Source: Kiritimatiellota bacterium | GTDB lineage: Bacteria; Verrucomicrobiota; Kiritimatiellia; JAAZAB01 | Length of the DNA: 10,000 nt | Assembly: GCA_008636095.1 (NCBI GenBank) | Contig: VSJD01000031.1 | Location: 1 to 10,000, forward strand | Direction: 5' to 3' | Translations under genes and position numbers: made by a program | Part shown: one piece after another, positions 1 to 6,360 of the stretch | Position numbering within the stretch: position 1 is the first letter of the stretch | How the letters are laid out: each line of letters starts with the position of its first letter | The notes under the pieces: generated by a model | What the model was told of the DNA's origin: nothing | What the model saw: only the letters and a program-made list of their open reading frames with translations | The model's database searches: none

Positions 1-1
1 G

Positions 2-430
2 GAAGTCACCGGGGGGGAACCACTGCTTCAGCCCGGTACACCGGCTTTGCTGAAAGCCTTGCACGCTGCGCGCCCGGGCGCCGTTGTGCTGGTGGAAACC
101 AACGGCAGTCAGGACATTTCGGTTGTTCCGCCGGGAGTCGTTGCCATCATGGATATAAAATGTCCGGCCAGCGGCGCCGCTTTTGATTGGCAAAACCTGG
201 AACGCCTGCGGCCGCAGGATGAGGTTAAATTCGTGATCAGCGAGCGCGCCGATTTCGATTGGGCCGTCCGGATTGTCAACGAGCACGCCATCGCGTCCAA
301 ATGCCATGCCGTGCTGTTCAGTCCGGTATTAGGCCGTGTGGAACCCGCCACGCTTGCGGAATGGTTGATGGCATCGCGTGTCCCGGCGCGGCTCAATCTG
401 CAACTGCACAAGCTGGCCGGGTTGCGGTGA
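2..430 (+). CDS. queE: 7-carboxy-7-deazaguanine synthase QueE, C-terminal part (5' end outside window)
   Basis: QueE is a radical-SAM enzyme that turns 6-carboxy-tetrahydropterin into 7-carboxy-7-deazaguanine, on the path to preQ0 and queuosine. The 142 visible residues run to the TGA at 428-430. The frame is open at the left edge and opens with EVTGGEPLLQ, the GGEP motif of radical-SAM proteins. It continues with ETNG, DIKCPASG, DEVKFVI followed by ADFDWA, LFSPV and a terminal ARLNLQLHK. This series is typical of QueE and not of other radical-SAM families. The CxxxCxxC cluster motif would lie upstream of the window and cannot be checked. A TTG at 47 is inside the conserved fold and is not a real start. 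The next gene is convergent, so no operon partner is visible here. Confidence 0.9.
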   Translation, partial: EVTGGEPLLQPGTPALLKALHAARPGAVVLVETNGSQDISVVPPGVVAIMDIKCPASGAAFDWQNLERLRPQDEVKFVISERADFDWAVRIVNEHAIASKCHAVLFSPVLGRVEPATLAEWLMASRVPARLNLQLHKLAGLR

Positions 431-514
431 CGGCGGACCCTCCTACGCCAAGGCGCTACAGAGAGCAGGCGACGGACGGCAGACGACGGAGGGCAGATTG
501 CAAAGGTTGCGGGC

Positions 515-537
515 AACTTGGATTAATGACCCAAGTT
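515..537. terminator. stem-loop between convergent queE and UroD-like genes
   Basis: AACTTGG at 515-521 and CCAAGTT at 531-537 form a perfect 7-bp stem with a 9-nt loop, two bases past the UroD-like stop codon. A second small dyad, GTTGC-GG-GCAAC, adjoins it. Lying in the gap between two converging genes, it could end transcripts from either side. Neither side has a clear run of T; only ATATTTT follows on the plus strand. The terminator role is therefore inferred. Confidence 0.35.
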
Positions 538-539
538 CA

Positions 540-1664
540 TCAATATTTTCCATAGGTTCGTGCGGTGTCCACCATGGCCCGGATGTTTTCATCGGGCGTA
601 TCGCGGCCGCATTGGTCACCGGTGGATAAAATAAATCCGCCTCCTTTACCAGCGTCATCAATCGCCTTGCGCGCGGCCGCCCGCACTGTTTCCACGGAAC
701 CTTTAAGCATCACTTCCGTGGTATGCAGATTGCCCTTCAACACCAGCTTGTGCCCATAGCGCTGTTTCAATTCCTTCAGGATGCAGTCTCCCATGGTCGG
801 TATTTCCAACGGATCAATTACCGTCAATTTTGTCTCGGTTGCCGCCATCCTAACCAATTCCCTTTCCGGGCCGCAGGAATGCACATGCGTCGGGATTCCA
901 AGATCATAGGCCATTTCCGTCGCCTTCTTCAACACCGGCAACGCCAATTCCCGAAACATCTCCGGCGTCTGCCATATGAGCGACCCCGAACCCCCGCAAA
1001 ACAGGAAGTCAGGTTTTTCATCCAACCCGGCAATCCGGTTTATAACAGTTTCAACCCGCCCCAACATCTGCTCCCGGCGTTCATAAAATGGACAGGGATC
1101 ATCATAATACGCGTACACTTCGTCCGGTCCGTATAACAGACACGTGCTACCGCCGCTGGGCATGCCAAGAATGCCCTGATCGCCCATTTCTTTCTTAATC
1201 AGCTTCCATAATTCCATCCCTGTCGGCCATTGTTTTATTCCGGTAATTGTTTCCGATGTGTCCGGAAAAGCTGGCAACCCAATCTTTTCGGGCAACACCC
1301 CGTATGCGCATGGATTGTCCGCGGTATGCACTTCAACATATTTGTTCCATTCATTTGTCTCCCGGCAATATGTCTGGGTCACAAAACTGCCGTCCTGGTT
1401 TCGACGTACAATCCGCCGCTCCCATTCCGGCTGATCGCCAAATAGATCGCCCCACGAGTACAATTCGATCCCGCCGTCAATATCGAAATGTTTCAAAGCA
1501 TCAATGTGCGCTTTCCATAACGGCGGATCCTGATAAACGTAGATATCCCAGAACGGTTTGCCGGTTAACCGGCACGGAACCATATTTGAAATATCAGGAC
1601 AACAGGGAACACAATCCGGCAATTCATGGTGCAAAACTGCCAACAATCTTTCTCGTGACGTCAT
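540..1664 (-). CDS. uroporphyrinogen decarboxylase (UroD) superfamily protein, MtaA/MtbA-like methyltransferase type
   Basis: This 374-residue protein begins TSRERLLAVLHHELPD, the usual start of the UroD-superfamily proteins that are not HemE. It lacks the RQAGRY motif near the N-terminus that true HemE uses for substrate binding, so haem synthesis is unlikely. Residues 260-265 (HVHSCG) give an H-x-C pair (H262, C264), and C352 lies in a late TGDQCGRDTP segment. This matches the His-x-Cys...Cys zinc site of methylcobamide:thiol methyltransferases such as MtaA and MtbA, where zinc activates the thiol acceptor. Demethylation or methyl transfer using a corrinoid is the best guess; the substrate is unknown. 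The ATG is preceded by AAAGGA about 9 nt upstream. It lies 27 nt after thiD on the same strand, suggesting co-transcription. No corrinoid protein or MtaB-like partner gene is in the window. Confidence 0.8.
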   Translation of the reverse strand: MTSRERLLAVLHHELPDCVPCCPDISNMVPCRLTGKPFWDIYVYQDPPLWKAHIDALKHFDIDGGIELYSWGDLFGDQPEWERRIVRRNQDGSFVTQTYCRETNEWNKYVEVHTADNPCAYGVLPEKIGLPAFPDTSETITGIKQWPTGMELWKLIKKEMGDQGILGMPSGGSTCLLYGPDEVYAYYDDPCPFYERREQMLGRVETVINRIAGLDEKPDFLFCGGSGSLIWQTPEMFRELALPVLKKATEMAYDLGIPTHVHSCGPERELVRMAATETKLTVIDPLEIPTMGDCILKELKQRYGHKLVLKGNLHTTEVMLKGSVETVRAAARKAIDDAGKGGGFILSTGDQCGRDTPDENIRAMVDTARTYGKY

Positions 1665-1691
1665 TGTTTTGTATCCTTTTAACGTAATAAC

Positions 1692-2447
1692 TCACAACGG
1701 TCGTTTCAGAACTCCATGAACATAACGCTTGGCGTCCCGGACTGCTTCGGGCAGGGAATAGCCCCGGGCCAGGAGCGCCGTGAGTGCCGCCGAAAACATA
1801 CACCCTGTGCCGTGCGTGGACACACGCAGGCGGGCTGACCTGAAGAAATAGATGTGTCCGGAATGGTAAAGCACATCGGTCACCGTTTGGCCCGGCAGAT
1901 GCCCCCCTTTAACGACGCAGGCCACGCGATACCGTGCGCCGATTTCCCGCGCCGCCGATTCCATATCCCGCCGGGTACCGATTGTCTGACCGTACAACGC
2001 TTCGGCTTCCGGCAAATTGGGCGTGATGACATCGGCCAGCGGCAGTAGCAGGTTACATAGTGCGCTCACGGCATCCCGCCGCAGAAGCCGGGCACCCGAG
2101 GTGGCGATCATCACGGGATCCACGACGAGCCATGGAATACGCCGGCGCTTAATCGTCATGGCCACTGCCTCGATAATAGCGGCCGAATACAGCATGCCGG
2201 TTTTGGCGGCGGCCACGCGGAAGAAAGCACAAATGGTTTCCACCTGGAGCGTTACCATGGCCGGTGTTACGGCCAGGATGCCGCGTACTTCTGACGGGTT
2301 CTGGGCGGTCAGGCAGGTAATTGCCGAGGTACCGAAAGTGCCGAGCGCGGTAAACGCTTTTAAATCCGCCTGGATGCCGGCGCCACCGCCGCTGTCGGAC
2401 CCGGCAATGGTCATGACCACTGGGAGCTTTTTTGAATGGTTGTTCAT
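1692..2447 (-). CDS. thiD: hydroxymethylpyrimidine / phosphomethylpyrimidine kinase ThiD
   Basis: ThiD phosphorylates HMP and then HMP-P to give HMP-PP, the pyrimidine half of thiamine. The 251-residue length fits single-domain ThiD. Visible motifs are the N-terminal IAGSDSGGGAGIQADLKA (residues 14-31), LTAQNP, AKTGML, VVDPVMIATSG, ITPNLPEAEAL, VVKGGH and the ribokinase-fold anion-hole/catalytic segment STHGTGCMFSAAL. I chose the ATG at 2445-2447, preceded by GGTGG. A longer in-frame start at 2507 would add 20 residues rich in Cys and Trp that are not ThiD-like. The gene lies 27 nt upstream of the UroD-like gene and probably shares its transcript. No ThiE fusion, thiC or thiE is present, and I found no TPP riboswitch in the 330 nt upstream. 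Confidence 0.93.
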   Translation of the reverse strand: MNNHSKKLPVVMTIAGSDSGGGAGIQADLKAFTALGTFGTSAITCLTAQNPSEVRGILAVTPAMVTLQVETICAFFRVAAAKTGMLYSAAIIEAVAMTIKRRRIPWLVVDPVMIATSGARLLRRDAVSALCNLLLPLADVITPNLPEAEALYGQTIGTRRDMESAAREIGARYRVACVVKGGHLPGQTVTDVLYHSGHIYFFRSARLRVSTHGTGCMFSAALTALLARGYSLPEAVRDAKRYVHGVLKRPL

Positions 2448-2670
2448 CGTCCACCAACACAGGTCTTGCCCGCAACCCAAGTATATTCTCTCGCGGCAGT
2501 GGCACACATTCGGTTCGAAAAAGGTGGCGGCGATCTTGGGCCGTCTGCGGGTTTGCCGTGCTTACATGGAATTAAGTCCAATGCATCGCACGGCGCACCC
2601 ACATCCAGCCCAAGCTTGCCTTGCTTTTTCGAATCCCGCAAGCGGGAAACCGAATTCGACACACGGTGAC

Positions 2671-2699
2671 ATCGGGCTTCGCACCGCGCTACGCCCGAT
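2671..2699. repeat. inverted repeat ATCGGGC...GCCCGAT
   Basis: Perfect 7-bp arms are separated by a GC-rich 15-nt loop (TTCGCACCGCGCTAC). There is no T-run on either side. It resembles short REP-type extragenic palindromes in layout; whether it recurs in the genome cannot be told from one copy. Confidence 0.5.
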
Positions 2700-2713
2700 A
2701 TATCGCCGAAGCT

Positions 2714-2748
2714 AAAATCAGCAATCGGCAATCAAAAATCGGAAATTA
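2714..2748. repeat. degenerate heptamer tract (AATC type)
   Basis: Five 7-nt units in register: AAAATCA, GCAATCG, GCAATCA, AAAATCG, GAAATTA. The shared core is AATC with a fixed 7-nt period. It lies just outside the 3' end of the small membrane-protein gene. Its core differs from the GAAC type in the two other spacers, but the period is the same. Confidence 0.65.
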
Positions 2749-2777
2749 AGAGACTGGCGATAGCCTGTCTCGGGGCG

Positions 2778-3128
2778 TTACTCATTATCGTCTCCCAAGT
2801 CATCCGTGCGGTTCTCCAGGGGCTGGAACATCCGCCACAGGGCCGCCACACCGGCATAGCCAAACGTGGTCAGGCATCCGAAAAGAAACATTTTCAGCAA
2901 CTCGCTTGGAGGTCCGAGGCCGCTTAAGCCTTCACTGCCGGCCTGAGCCTCAGGTCCATAATACAGGAGCACCAGCGCGATGGCAATGGAGGGCACCGGC
3001 ACTACGACCGCCAGAACGAATTTCATATAAGCGGGAATAGGCGCCCATTGAATCAGGCGCACCAATCCGGCCGTGGCGACCGTGCCAACGATAAAGGAAG
3101 TTCCAAATTTGACCAGATGGATATTCAT
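2778..3128 (-). CDS. small integral membrane protein of unknown function (3 predicted TM helices)
   Basis: I do not recognise this 116-residue protein. It has three hydrophobic segments at about residues 8-27, 35-57 and 77-98. A hydrophilic connector at about 58-76 (YGPEAQAGSEGLSGLGPPSE) separates the second and third, and the tail is acidic (ENRTDDLGDDNE). The hydrophobic pattern and clean ends make a real gene likely. No strong Shine-Dalgarno precedes the ATG at 3126-3128, so the start is not certain; the next in-frame Met (residue 35) would remove the first helix. It is divergent from the dapL-like gene, with a 203-nt shared upstream region, and separated from thiD by the repeat spacer, so nothing links it to a pathway. 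No signal peptide cleavage site or catalytic motif is visible. Confidence 0.6.
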   Translation of the reverse strand: MNIHLVKFGTSFIVGTVATAGLVRLIQWAPIPAYMKFVLAVVVPVPSIAIALVLLYYGPEAQAGSEGLSGLGPPSELLKMFLFGCLTTFGYAGVAALWRMFQPLENRTDDLGDDNE

Positions 3129-3331
3129 GGGGCGAATGCCGAACTACTCCGCAACCTAATAAATTCCAAGGAATAGTCAAATTCTAACGCGGGCAATGTT
3201 CCGGTTTCTTTTCTTGTTTTTTATCGTGGTTCTAAGTCATAAACTACCAAAAGACAGCGTGGGTTCCAAAGCAAATCTTGAATACTGTCCGTCACAATGG
3301 TACATCTGGAGGCACAGGAAAGGAGTCGGAT
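3129..3331. promoter_or_regulatory. divergent promoter region between membrane protein and dapL-like gene
   Basis: This 203-nt gap must drive both divergent genes. It is richer in A/T than the flanking genes, with TTTCTTTTCTTGTTTTTTATC near 3206-3226. A weak pair, TTGTTT followed 17 nt later by CATAAA, could be a plus-strand promoter, but the match is poor. No operator palindrome stands out. Confidence 0.35.
3321..3325 (+). promoter_or_regulatory. Shine-Dalgarno AGGAG deciding the dapL-like start
   Basis: AAAGGAG ends 6 nt before the ATG at 3332. It selects this start over an in-frame ATG at 3278 that would add 18 residues with no family similarity and no ribosome binding site. Confidence 0.85.
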
Positions 3332-4555
3332 ATGAATTTGCAGACGTTGTTTGCCGAACGGATTGGCGGGGCCGCGTTCGGCCTCTCCAATGAGATTTAC
3401 AAGTTTGAAAAAATCAAGCGTGCCAAGGCGGCGGCGGCCCAAGCGCACAGGAACGTGGAACTGCTGGATTTCGGCGTCGGCGAGCCGGACCAGATGGCGC
3501 CCGCGGCCATCCGTCGTGCGCTGAAGAAAGCCGTGGATGATCCGGCCAACCGCGGCTATGCGGACAACGGCCTGCGTGACTTCAAGGTGGCGGCGGCCAG
3601 TTACATGGCGGAATTCTTTGGCGTTACGGACCTGAACCCGGACACGGAAATCGTCCACAGCATCGGCTCAAAGCCGGCCCTGGCCATGTTGCCGCTATGT
3701 TTCATCAACCCCGGCGACGTGGCGCTGGCGACCGTGCCGGGCTATCCGGTCCTGGCCACGCATACGAAATACCTGGGCGGCCGGGTGGTCAAGGTGCCTT
3801 TGCTTAAGAAGAATGGGTTTTATCCGGACCTCGCTGCGATTGATGCCGACACCGCGCGGCGCGCGAAATTGTTTTATGTTAATTACCCGAATAATCCCAC
3901 CGGCGCGGCGCCGTCGGAGGAGTTTTTCGATTCCCTGATTGCGTTTGCCCAACTCCACAACATCCTGATCGTACAGGATGCCGCCTATGCCACGCTGGTC
4001 TATGGCCGCAAGCCGCTTTCGATCCTCGGCCGGCCGGGCGGCAAGGACGTGGCCGTGGAATTGCATTCCATGAGCAAGAGTTATAACATGACCGGCTGGC
4101 GGCTGGGGTTCGTGGCGGGGTCGGCGCGGGTTGTCCAGGCCTATGCCGAGGTCAAGGACAACATAGATTCGGGTCAGTTCAAGGCCATTCAGCTGGCGGC
4201 CTGCGCGGGGATTGCCGACCGGAAGCTGGCGGATCGGATCAACCGGCATTACCAGCGCCGCCTGCGCAAGCTGGTGAAGTGCCTGCGCTCCATCGGCTTC
4301 GCGGCACGGATGCCGGGCGGCACGTTCTACCTGTATGTGCCTGCTCCGTGCGGTGCGGGCACGACTGCTTTTGCCACGGCGGAAGAGGCATCCCAGTTCC
4401 TGATCCGGGAGCACTTGATCTCCACCGTGCCGTGGGATGATGCCGGCGCGTTCCTTCGGTTTTCAGCCACCTTTGAATCGACCGGTGCAAAGGATGATGA
4501 CCGTGTCGTGGCCGAGCTGGGTGCGCGTTTGGCGAAGGCGCAGTTGCGGTTCTGA
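3332..4555 (+). CDS. dapL: LL-diaminopimelate aminotransferase-like class I/II aminotransferase (DapL type)
   Basis: This is a 407-residue PLP enzyme of fold type I. DapL moves an amino group from glutamate to tetrahydrodipicolinate, giving LL-diaminopimelate in one step for lysine and peptidoglycan. Visible motifs are LLDFGVGEPDQMAP (44-57), NRGYADNGLRDFK (73-85), HSIGSKPALAMLP (109-121), NYPNNPTGA (184-192), QDAAYA (215-220) and the Schiff-base lysine K249 in SMSKSYNMTGWRLGF. R257 should bind PLP phosphate and R376 (LRFSAT) the substrate carboxylate. The 'NRGYADNG' and 'HSIGSKPALAMLP' stretches fit the DapL/DapL2 branch better than general aspartate aminotransferases, but enzymatic specificity is inferred. 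A strong AGGAG precedes the start. It begins a plus-strand run with the dehydrogenase 73 nt downstream, and shows no truncation. Confidence 0.8.
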   Translation: MNLQTLFAERIGGAAFGLSNEIYKFEKIKRAKAAAAQAHRNVELLDFGVGEPDQMAPAAIRRALKKAVDDPANRGYADNGLRDFKVAAASYMAEFFGVTDLNPDTEIVHSIGSKPALAMLPLCFINPGDVALATVPGYPVLATHTKYLGGRVVKVPLLKKNGFYPDLAAIDADTARRAKLFYVNYPNNPTGAAPSEEFFDSLIAFAQLHNILIVQDAAYATLVYGRKPLSILGRPGGKDVAVELHSMSKSYNMTGWRLGFVAGSARVVQAYAEVKDNIDSGQFKAIQLAACAGIADRKLADRINRHYQRRLRKLVKCLRSIGFAARMPGGTFYLYVPAPCGAGTTAFATAEEASQFLIREHLISTVPWDDAGAFLRFSATFESTGAKDDDRVVAELGARLAKAQLRF

Positions 4556-4561
4556 GAAAGA

Positions 4562-4624
4562 GAACATCGAACATCCAACAACGAACCACGCGAAACGCGT
4601 GGCAAGCATCGAACTTCGAATAAT
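4562..4624. repeat. nine in-register GAAC-type heptamers, with an internal hairpin
   Basis: The whole spacer between the dapL-like gene and the dehydrogenase reads as nine consecutive 7-nt units: GAACATC, GAACATC, CAACAAC, GAACCAC, GCGAAAC, GCGTGGC, AAGCATC, GAACTTC, GAATAAT. Units 4-6 contain a perfect 7-bp stem, CCACGCG (4586-4592) and CGCGTGG (4596-4602), with an AAA loop. The tract ends 4 nt before the dehydrogenase ATG and takes the place of a Shine-Dalgarno site. Confidence 0.75.
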
Positions 4625-4628
4625 AATT

Positions 4629-5663
4629 ATGAAAGCCATGATGTTAACGGGCCTGCGGGCCATGGAAATGCGCGAGGTGCCTGATCCGGTGATGACGGCG
4701 CCTAACGATGTGTTCTTGAAGCTGGCCGTGGTCGGCGTGTGCGGTTCGGACATTCATTATTATACGACGGGCAAAATCGGGAGCCAGGTCGTTCAGTATC
4801 CGTTCATGGTTGGCCATGAATGCGCCGCTGTAGTGGAACGGGTAGGGGCGGCCGTGACGCGGGTCAAGCCGGGTGACCGGGTGGCCGTGGAACCAGCCAT
4901 GGCGTGCGGACAATGCGACCAGTGCCGGAGCGGCCGGCCGCATACCTGCCGCCGATTGAAGTTTTTGGGGTGCCCCGGCCAGGCCGAGGGGTGTCTGGCC
5001 GAGTTCCTCGTGATGCCGCAGGAGTGTTGTTTCCCTATCGAGGAGGGTATGACTTTTGAACAGGCAGCGCTCTCGGAGCCGTTGGCCATCGGATTTTATG
5101 CGGTGCGCCGTGCTCTGCCCATGAAAGGTGCCCGCGTTGCCATCCTGGGCGCCGGGCCGATTGGCCTGAGCGTGTTGGTGTGCGCGCGGACTATGGGAGC
5201 GCACGCGATCTATGTGTCGGATAAAATTGACGCGCGCCTCGCGGTGGCGAAGGCCGCCGGTGCCACGTGGGTTGGCAACCCGGACCAGGTTAATATCGTC
5301 AAAGCCGTCAGCGCCCACGAGCCGTTGCTCCTGGACGCCGTCTTCGAATGTTGTGGGGAACAGTCGGCGGTGGACGAAGGGATTGAGCTGGTCCAGCCGG
5401 GGGGCAAGCTCATGCTGGTGGGCATTCCGGGGGCGGACCGGGTGTCTTTCGTGATTGACCGCGCGCGTCGCAAGGAGCTGGATATCCGGAATGTGCGCCG
5501 GCAGTGTGAATGCCTCCATCCGACCCTGGCGCTGATGGCGCCGGGACTGTTGAAGGCCGACTTCATGATTACCCACCGATTCCGGTTTGATCAGGCCAAG
5601 GAAGCTTTCGATCTGGTAGCCGCGTACCGGGATGGGGTGGTAAAGGCGATGGTCACGTTCTGA
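4629..5663 (+). CDS. zinc-dependent medium-chain alcohol dehydrogenase, sorbitol/L-iditol dehydrogenase-like
   Basis: This 344-residue MDR-family enzyme should oxidise a polyol or secondary alcohol with NAD+. Catalytic zinc ligands are C38 (GVCGSDIHYY), H63-E64 (VGHE) and probably E150. The structural zinc lobe has four cysteines, C93, C96, C99 and C107. The Rossmann motif GAGPIG is at 174-179, and D198 (YVSDKID) at the end of the second strand favours NAD+ over NADP+. 'GSDIHYYTTGKIG' resembles sorbitol and xylitol dehydrogenases. The substrate cannot be fixed from sequence. I take the ATG at 4629 because the MKAMMLTG start is typical and upstream residues in the same frame are spacer sequence. 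No Shine-Dalgarno is visible there. It is 73 nt after the dapL-like gene, but no metabolic link is evident. Confidence 0.88.
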   Translation: MKAMMLTGLRAMEMREVPDPVMTAPNDVFLKLAVVGVCGSDIHYYTTGKIGSQVVQYPFMVGHECAAVVERVGAAVTRVKPGDRVAVEPAMACGQCDQCRSGRPHTCRRLKFLGCPGQAEGCLAEFLVMPQECCFPIEEGMTFEQAALSEPLAIGFYAVRRALPMKGARVAILGAGPIGLSVLVCARTMGAHAIYVSDKIDARLAVAKAAGATWVGNPDQVNIVKAVSAHEPLLLDAVFECCGEQSAVDEGIELVQPGGKLMLVGIPGADRVSFVIDRARRKELDIRNVRRQCECLHPTLALMAPGLLKADFMITHRFRFDQAKEAFDLVAAYRDGVVKAMVTF

Positions 5664-5674
5664 AAATGAAGTTC

Positions 5675-5793
5675 TTTGTTCTTCGTTCTTAGTTCTTTGT
5701 TTTATGCCGGCAAACGAAGCTCGATCACAAGTCATAGTGCACTGGCTATAGCCTGAGTATTGAGTAAACCAAGAACCAAGAACGACGAACGAA
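5675..5793. repeat. imperfect inverted repeat built from opposed heptamer tracts
   Basis: The left tract has units GTTCTTT, GTTCTTC, GTTCTTA, GTTCTTT (5671-5698). The right tract has AACCAAG, AACCAAG, AACGACG, AACGAAT (5767-5794). Bases 5678-5702 and 5766-5790 are complementary at 22 of 25 positions, and a few more pairs extend outward. The enclosed 63 nt carry two abutting perfect palindromes, AGTGCACT (5736-5743) and GGCTATAGCC (5744-5753). The element fills most of the 167-nt gap between the dehydrogenase and smpB. It could be a mobile repeat or an RNA hairpin acting as a terminator. Confidence 0.7.
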
Positions 5794-5830
5794 TCCTTAT
5801 TCCCATTGACTATATCTTCCCCGGGTTCCC

Positions 5831-6307
5831 ATGCCGCCAGACAAAGAAAATCATACGCCCCGAATCGTCAACCGCAAGGCGCGCCGGGATTATACCGTGC
5901 TGGAGCGGTTTGAGACCGGCATTGTGTTGCTGGGGACCGAGGTGAAATCCATTCGCGAGGGGCACGCGGATTTAACGGGCGGCTATGCCGTTGTGGAAGG
6001 CGACGCCATCGTGCTCCGCGATATACACATTAAACCCTTTGAATTCGGCCACCAGTTCAATCACGAACCGCGCCGGCCGCGGCGTTTGCTCCTGCACAAG
6101 CATGAAATCAAGCGGCTGGTTGGCAAGGTCACGCTCAAAGGCTGTACACTGATTCCCTTGACCGTGTATTTTAACCGGCGCGGCAAAATCAAGGTCGAGC
6201 TCGGCCTCTGCCTGGGCAAGCATACCATTGACAAACGCGAAACAATGAAACGCAAGACGGCCGACCGTGAAGCCGAACGCGCCATGGCCATGCGACGGAA
6301 ATCATAG
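5831..6307 (+). CDS. smpB: SsrA-binding protein SmpB
   Basis: SmpB binds tmRNA and brings it to stalled ribosomes for trans-translation. The 158-residue length is normal. Family hallmarks are clear: NRKARRDY near residue 14, then FETGIVLLGTEVKSIREG, a central IHIKPFEFG, RPRRLLLHKHEIKRL, GCTLIPLTVYFNRRGKIKVELGL and GKHTIDKRE, followed by the basic, disordered tail that enters the ribosomal A site. The ATG at 5831 matches the usual short polar N-terminus; no alternative start lies just upstream and no clear Shine-Dalgarno is visible. I searched both neighbouring spacers for tmRNA ends (alanyl acceptor stem with TTCGA...CCA) and saw none, so ssrA must be elsewhere. Confidence 0.97.
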   Translation: MPPDKENHTPRIVNRKARRDYTVLERFETGIVLLGTEVKSIREGHADLTGGYAVVEGDAIVLRDIHIKPFEFGHQFNHEPRRPRRLLLHKHEIKRLVGKVTLKGCTLIPLTVYFNRRGKIKVELGLCLGKHTIDKRETMKRKTADREAERAMAMRRKS

Positions 6308-6360
6308 AGTTTCCGCAAGGGGCGCCCCCATGACTGGTTATCGCTTGCCTTAATTTTGCA

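Larger units (their letters stand above)
2448..2777. other. 330-nt gene-free spacer with inverted repeats
   Basis: No convincing gene lies here; the short open frames lack start signals and family motifs. It holds a 7-bp perfect stem (ATCGGGC 2671-2677 with GCCCGAT 2693-2699, 15-nt loop). A nested dyad sits around 2627-2660 (CCCG-CAAG-CGGG inside TCGAAT...ATTCGA). A heptamer tract occupies 2714-2748. It must also carry the leader of thiD, but I cannot assign a promoter or a TPP riboswitch. Confidence 0.6.

Noticed and set aside
540..1664. HemE (true uroporphyrinogen decarboxylase)
   Set aside because: The N-terminal RQAGRY motif is missing, and the protein instead has the His-x-Cys...Cys zinc site of corrinoid methyltransferase relatives.
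2620..2660. tRNA-like TTCGAATCCCGC segment
   Set aside because: It resembles a T-loop, but no acceptor stem, D-arm or anticodon arm can be built around it on either strand.
2444..2731. 95-codon minus-strand frame upstream of thiD
   Set aside because: It crosses palindromes and a heptamer tract, overlaps the thiD start, has no ribosome binding site and resembles no known family.
2448..2777. TPP riboswitch upstream of thiD
   Set aside because: I searched the minus strand for the conserved CUGAGA and ACCUGAUC-type segments of the thi box and found neither.
3695..4414. 239-codon minus-strand open frame opposite the dapL-like gene
   Set aside because: It is antisense to a complete PLP aminotransferase, has no plausible start signal and no recognisable domain.
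4644..5735. 363-codon open frame on the minus strand opposite the dehydrogenase
   Set aside because: It is antisense to a gene with all zinc and NAD motifs intact. Its translation is rich in His, Arg and Pro with no family motif, as expected from codon bias of the real gene.
4562..5794. CRISPR array from the repeated units
   Set aside because: The units are 7 nt, degenerate and contiguous, with no 25-40 nt repeats or unique spacers, and no cas gene is present.
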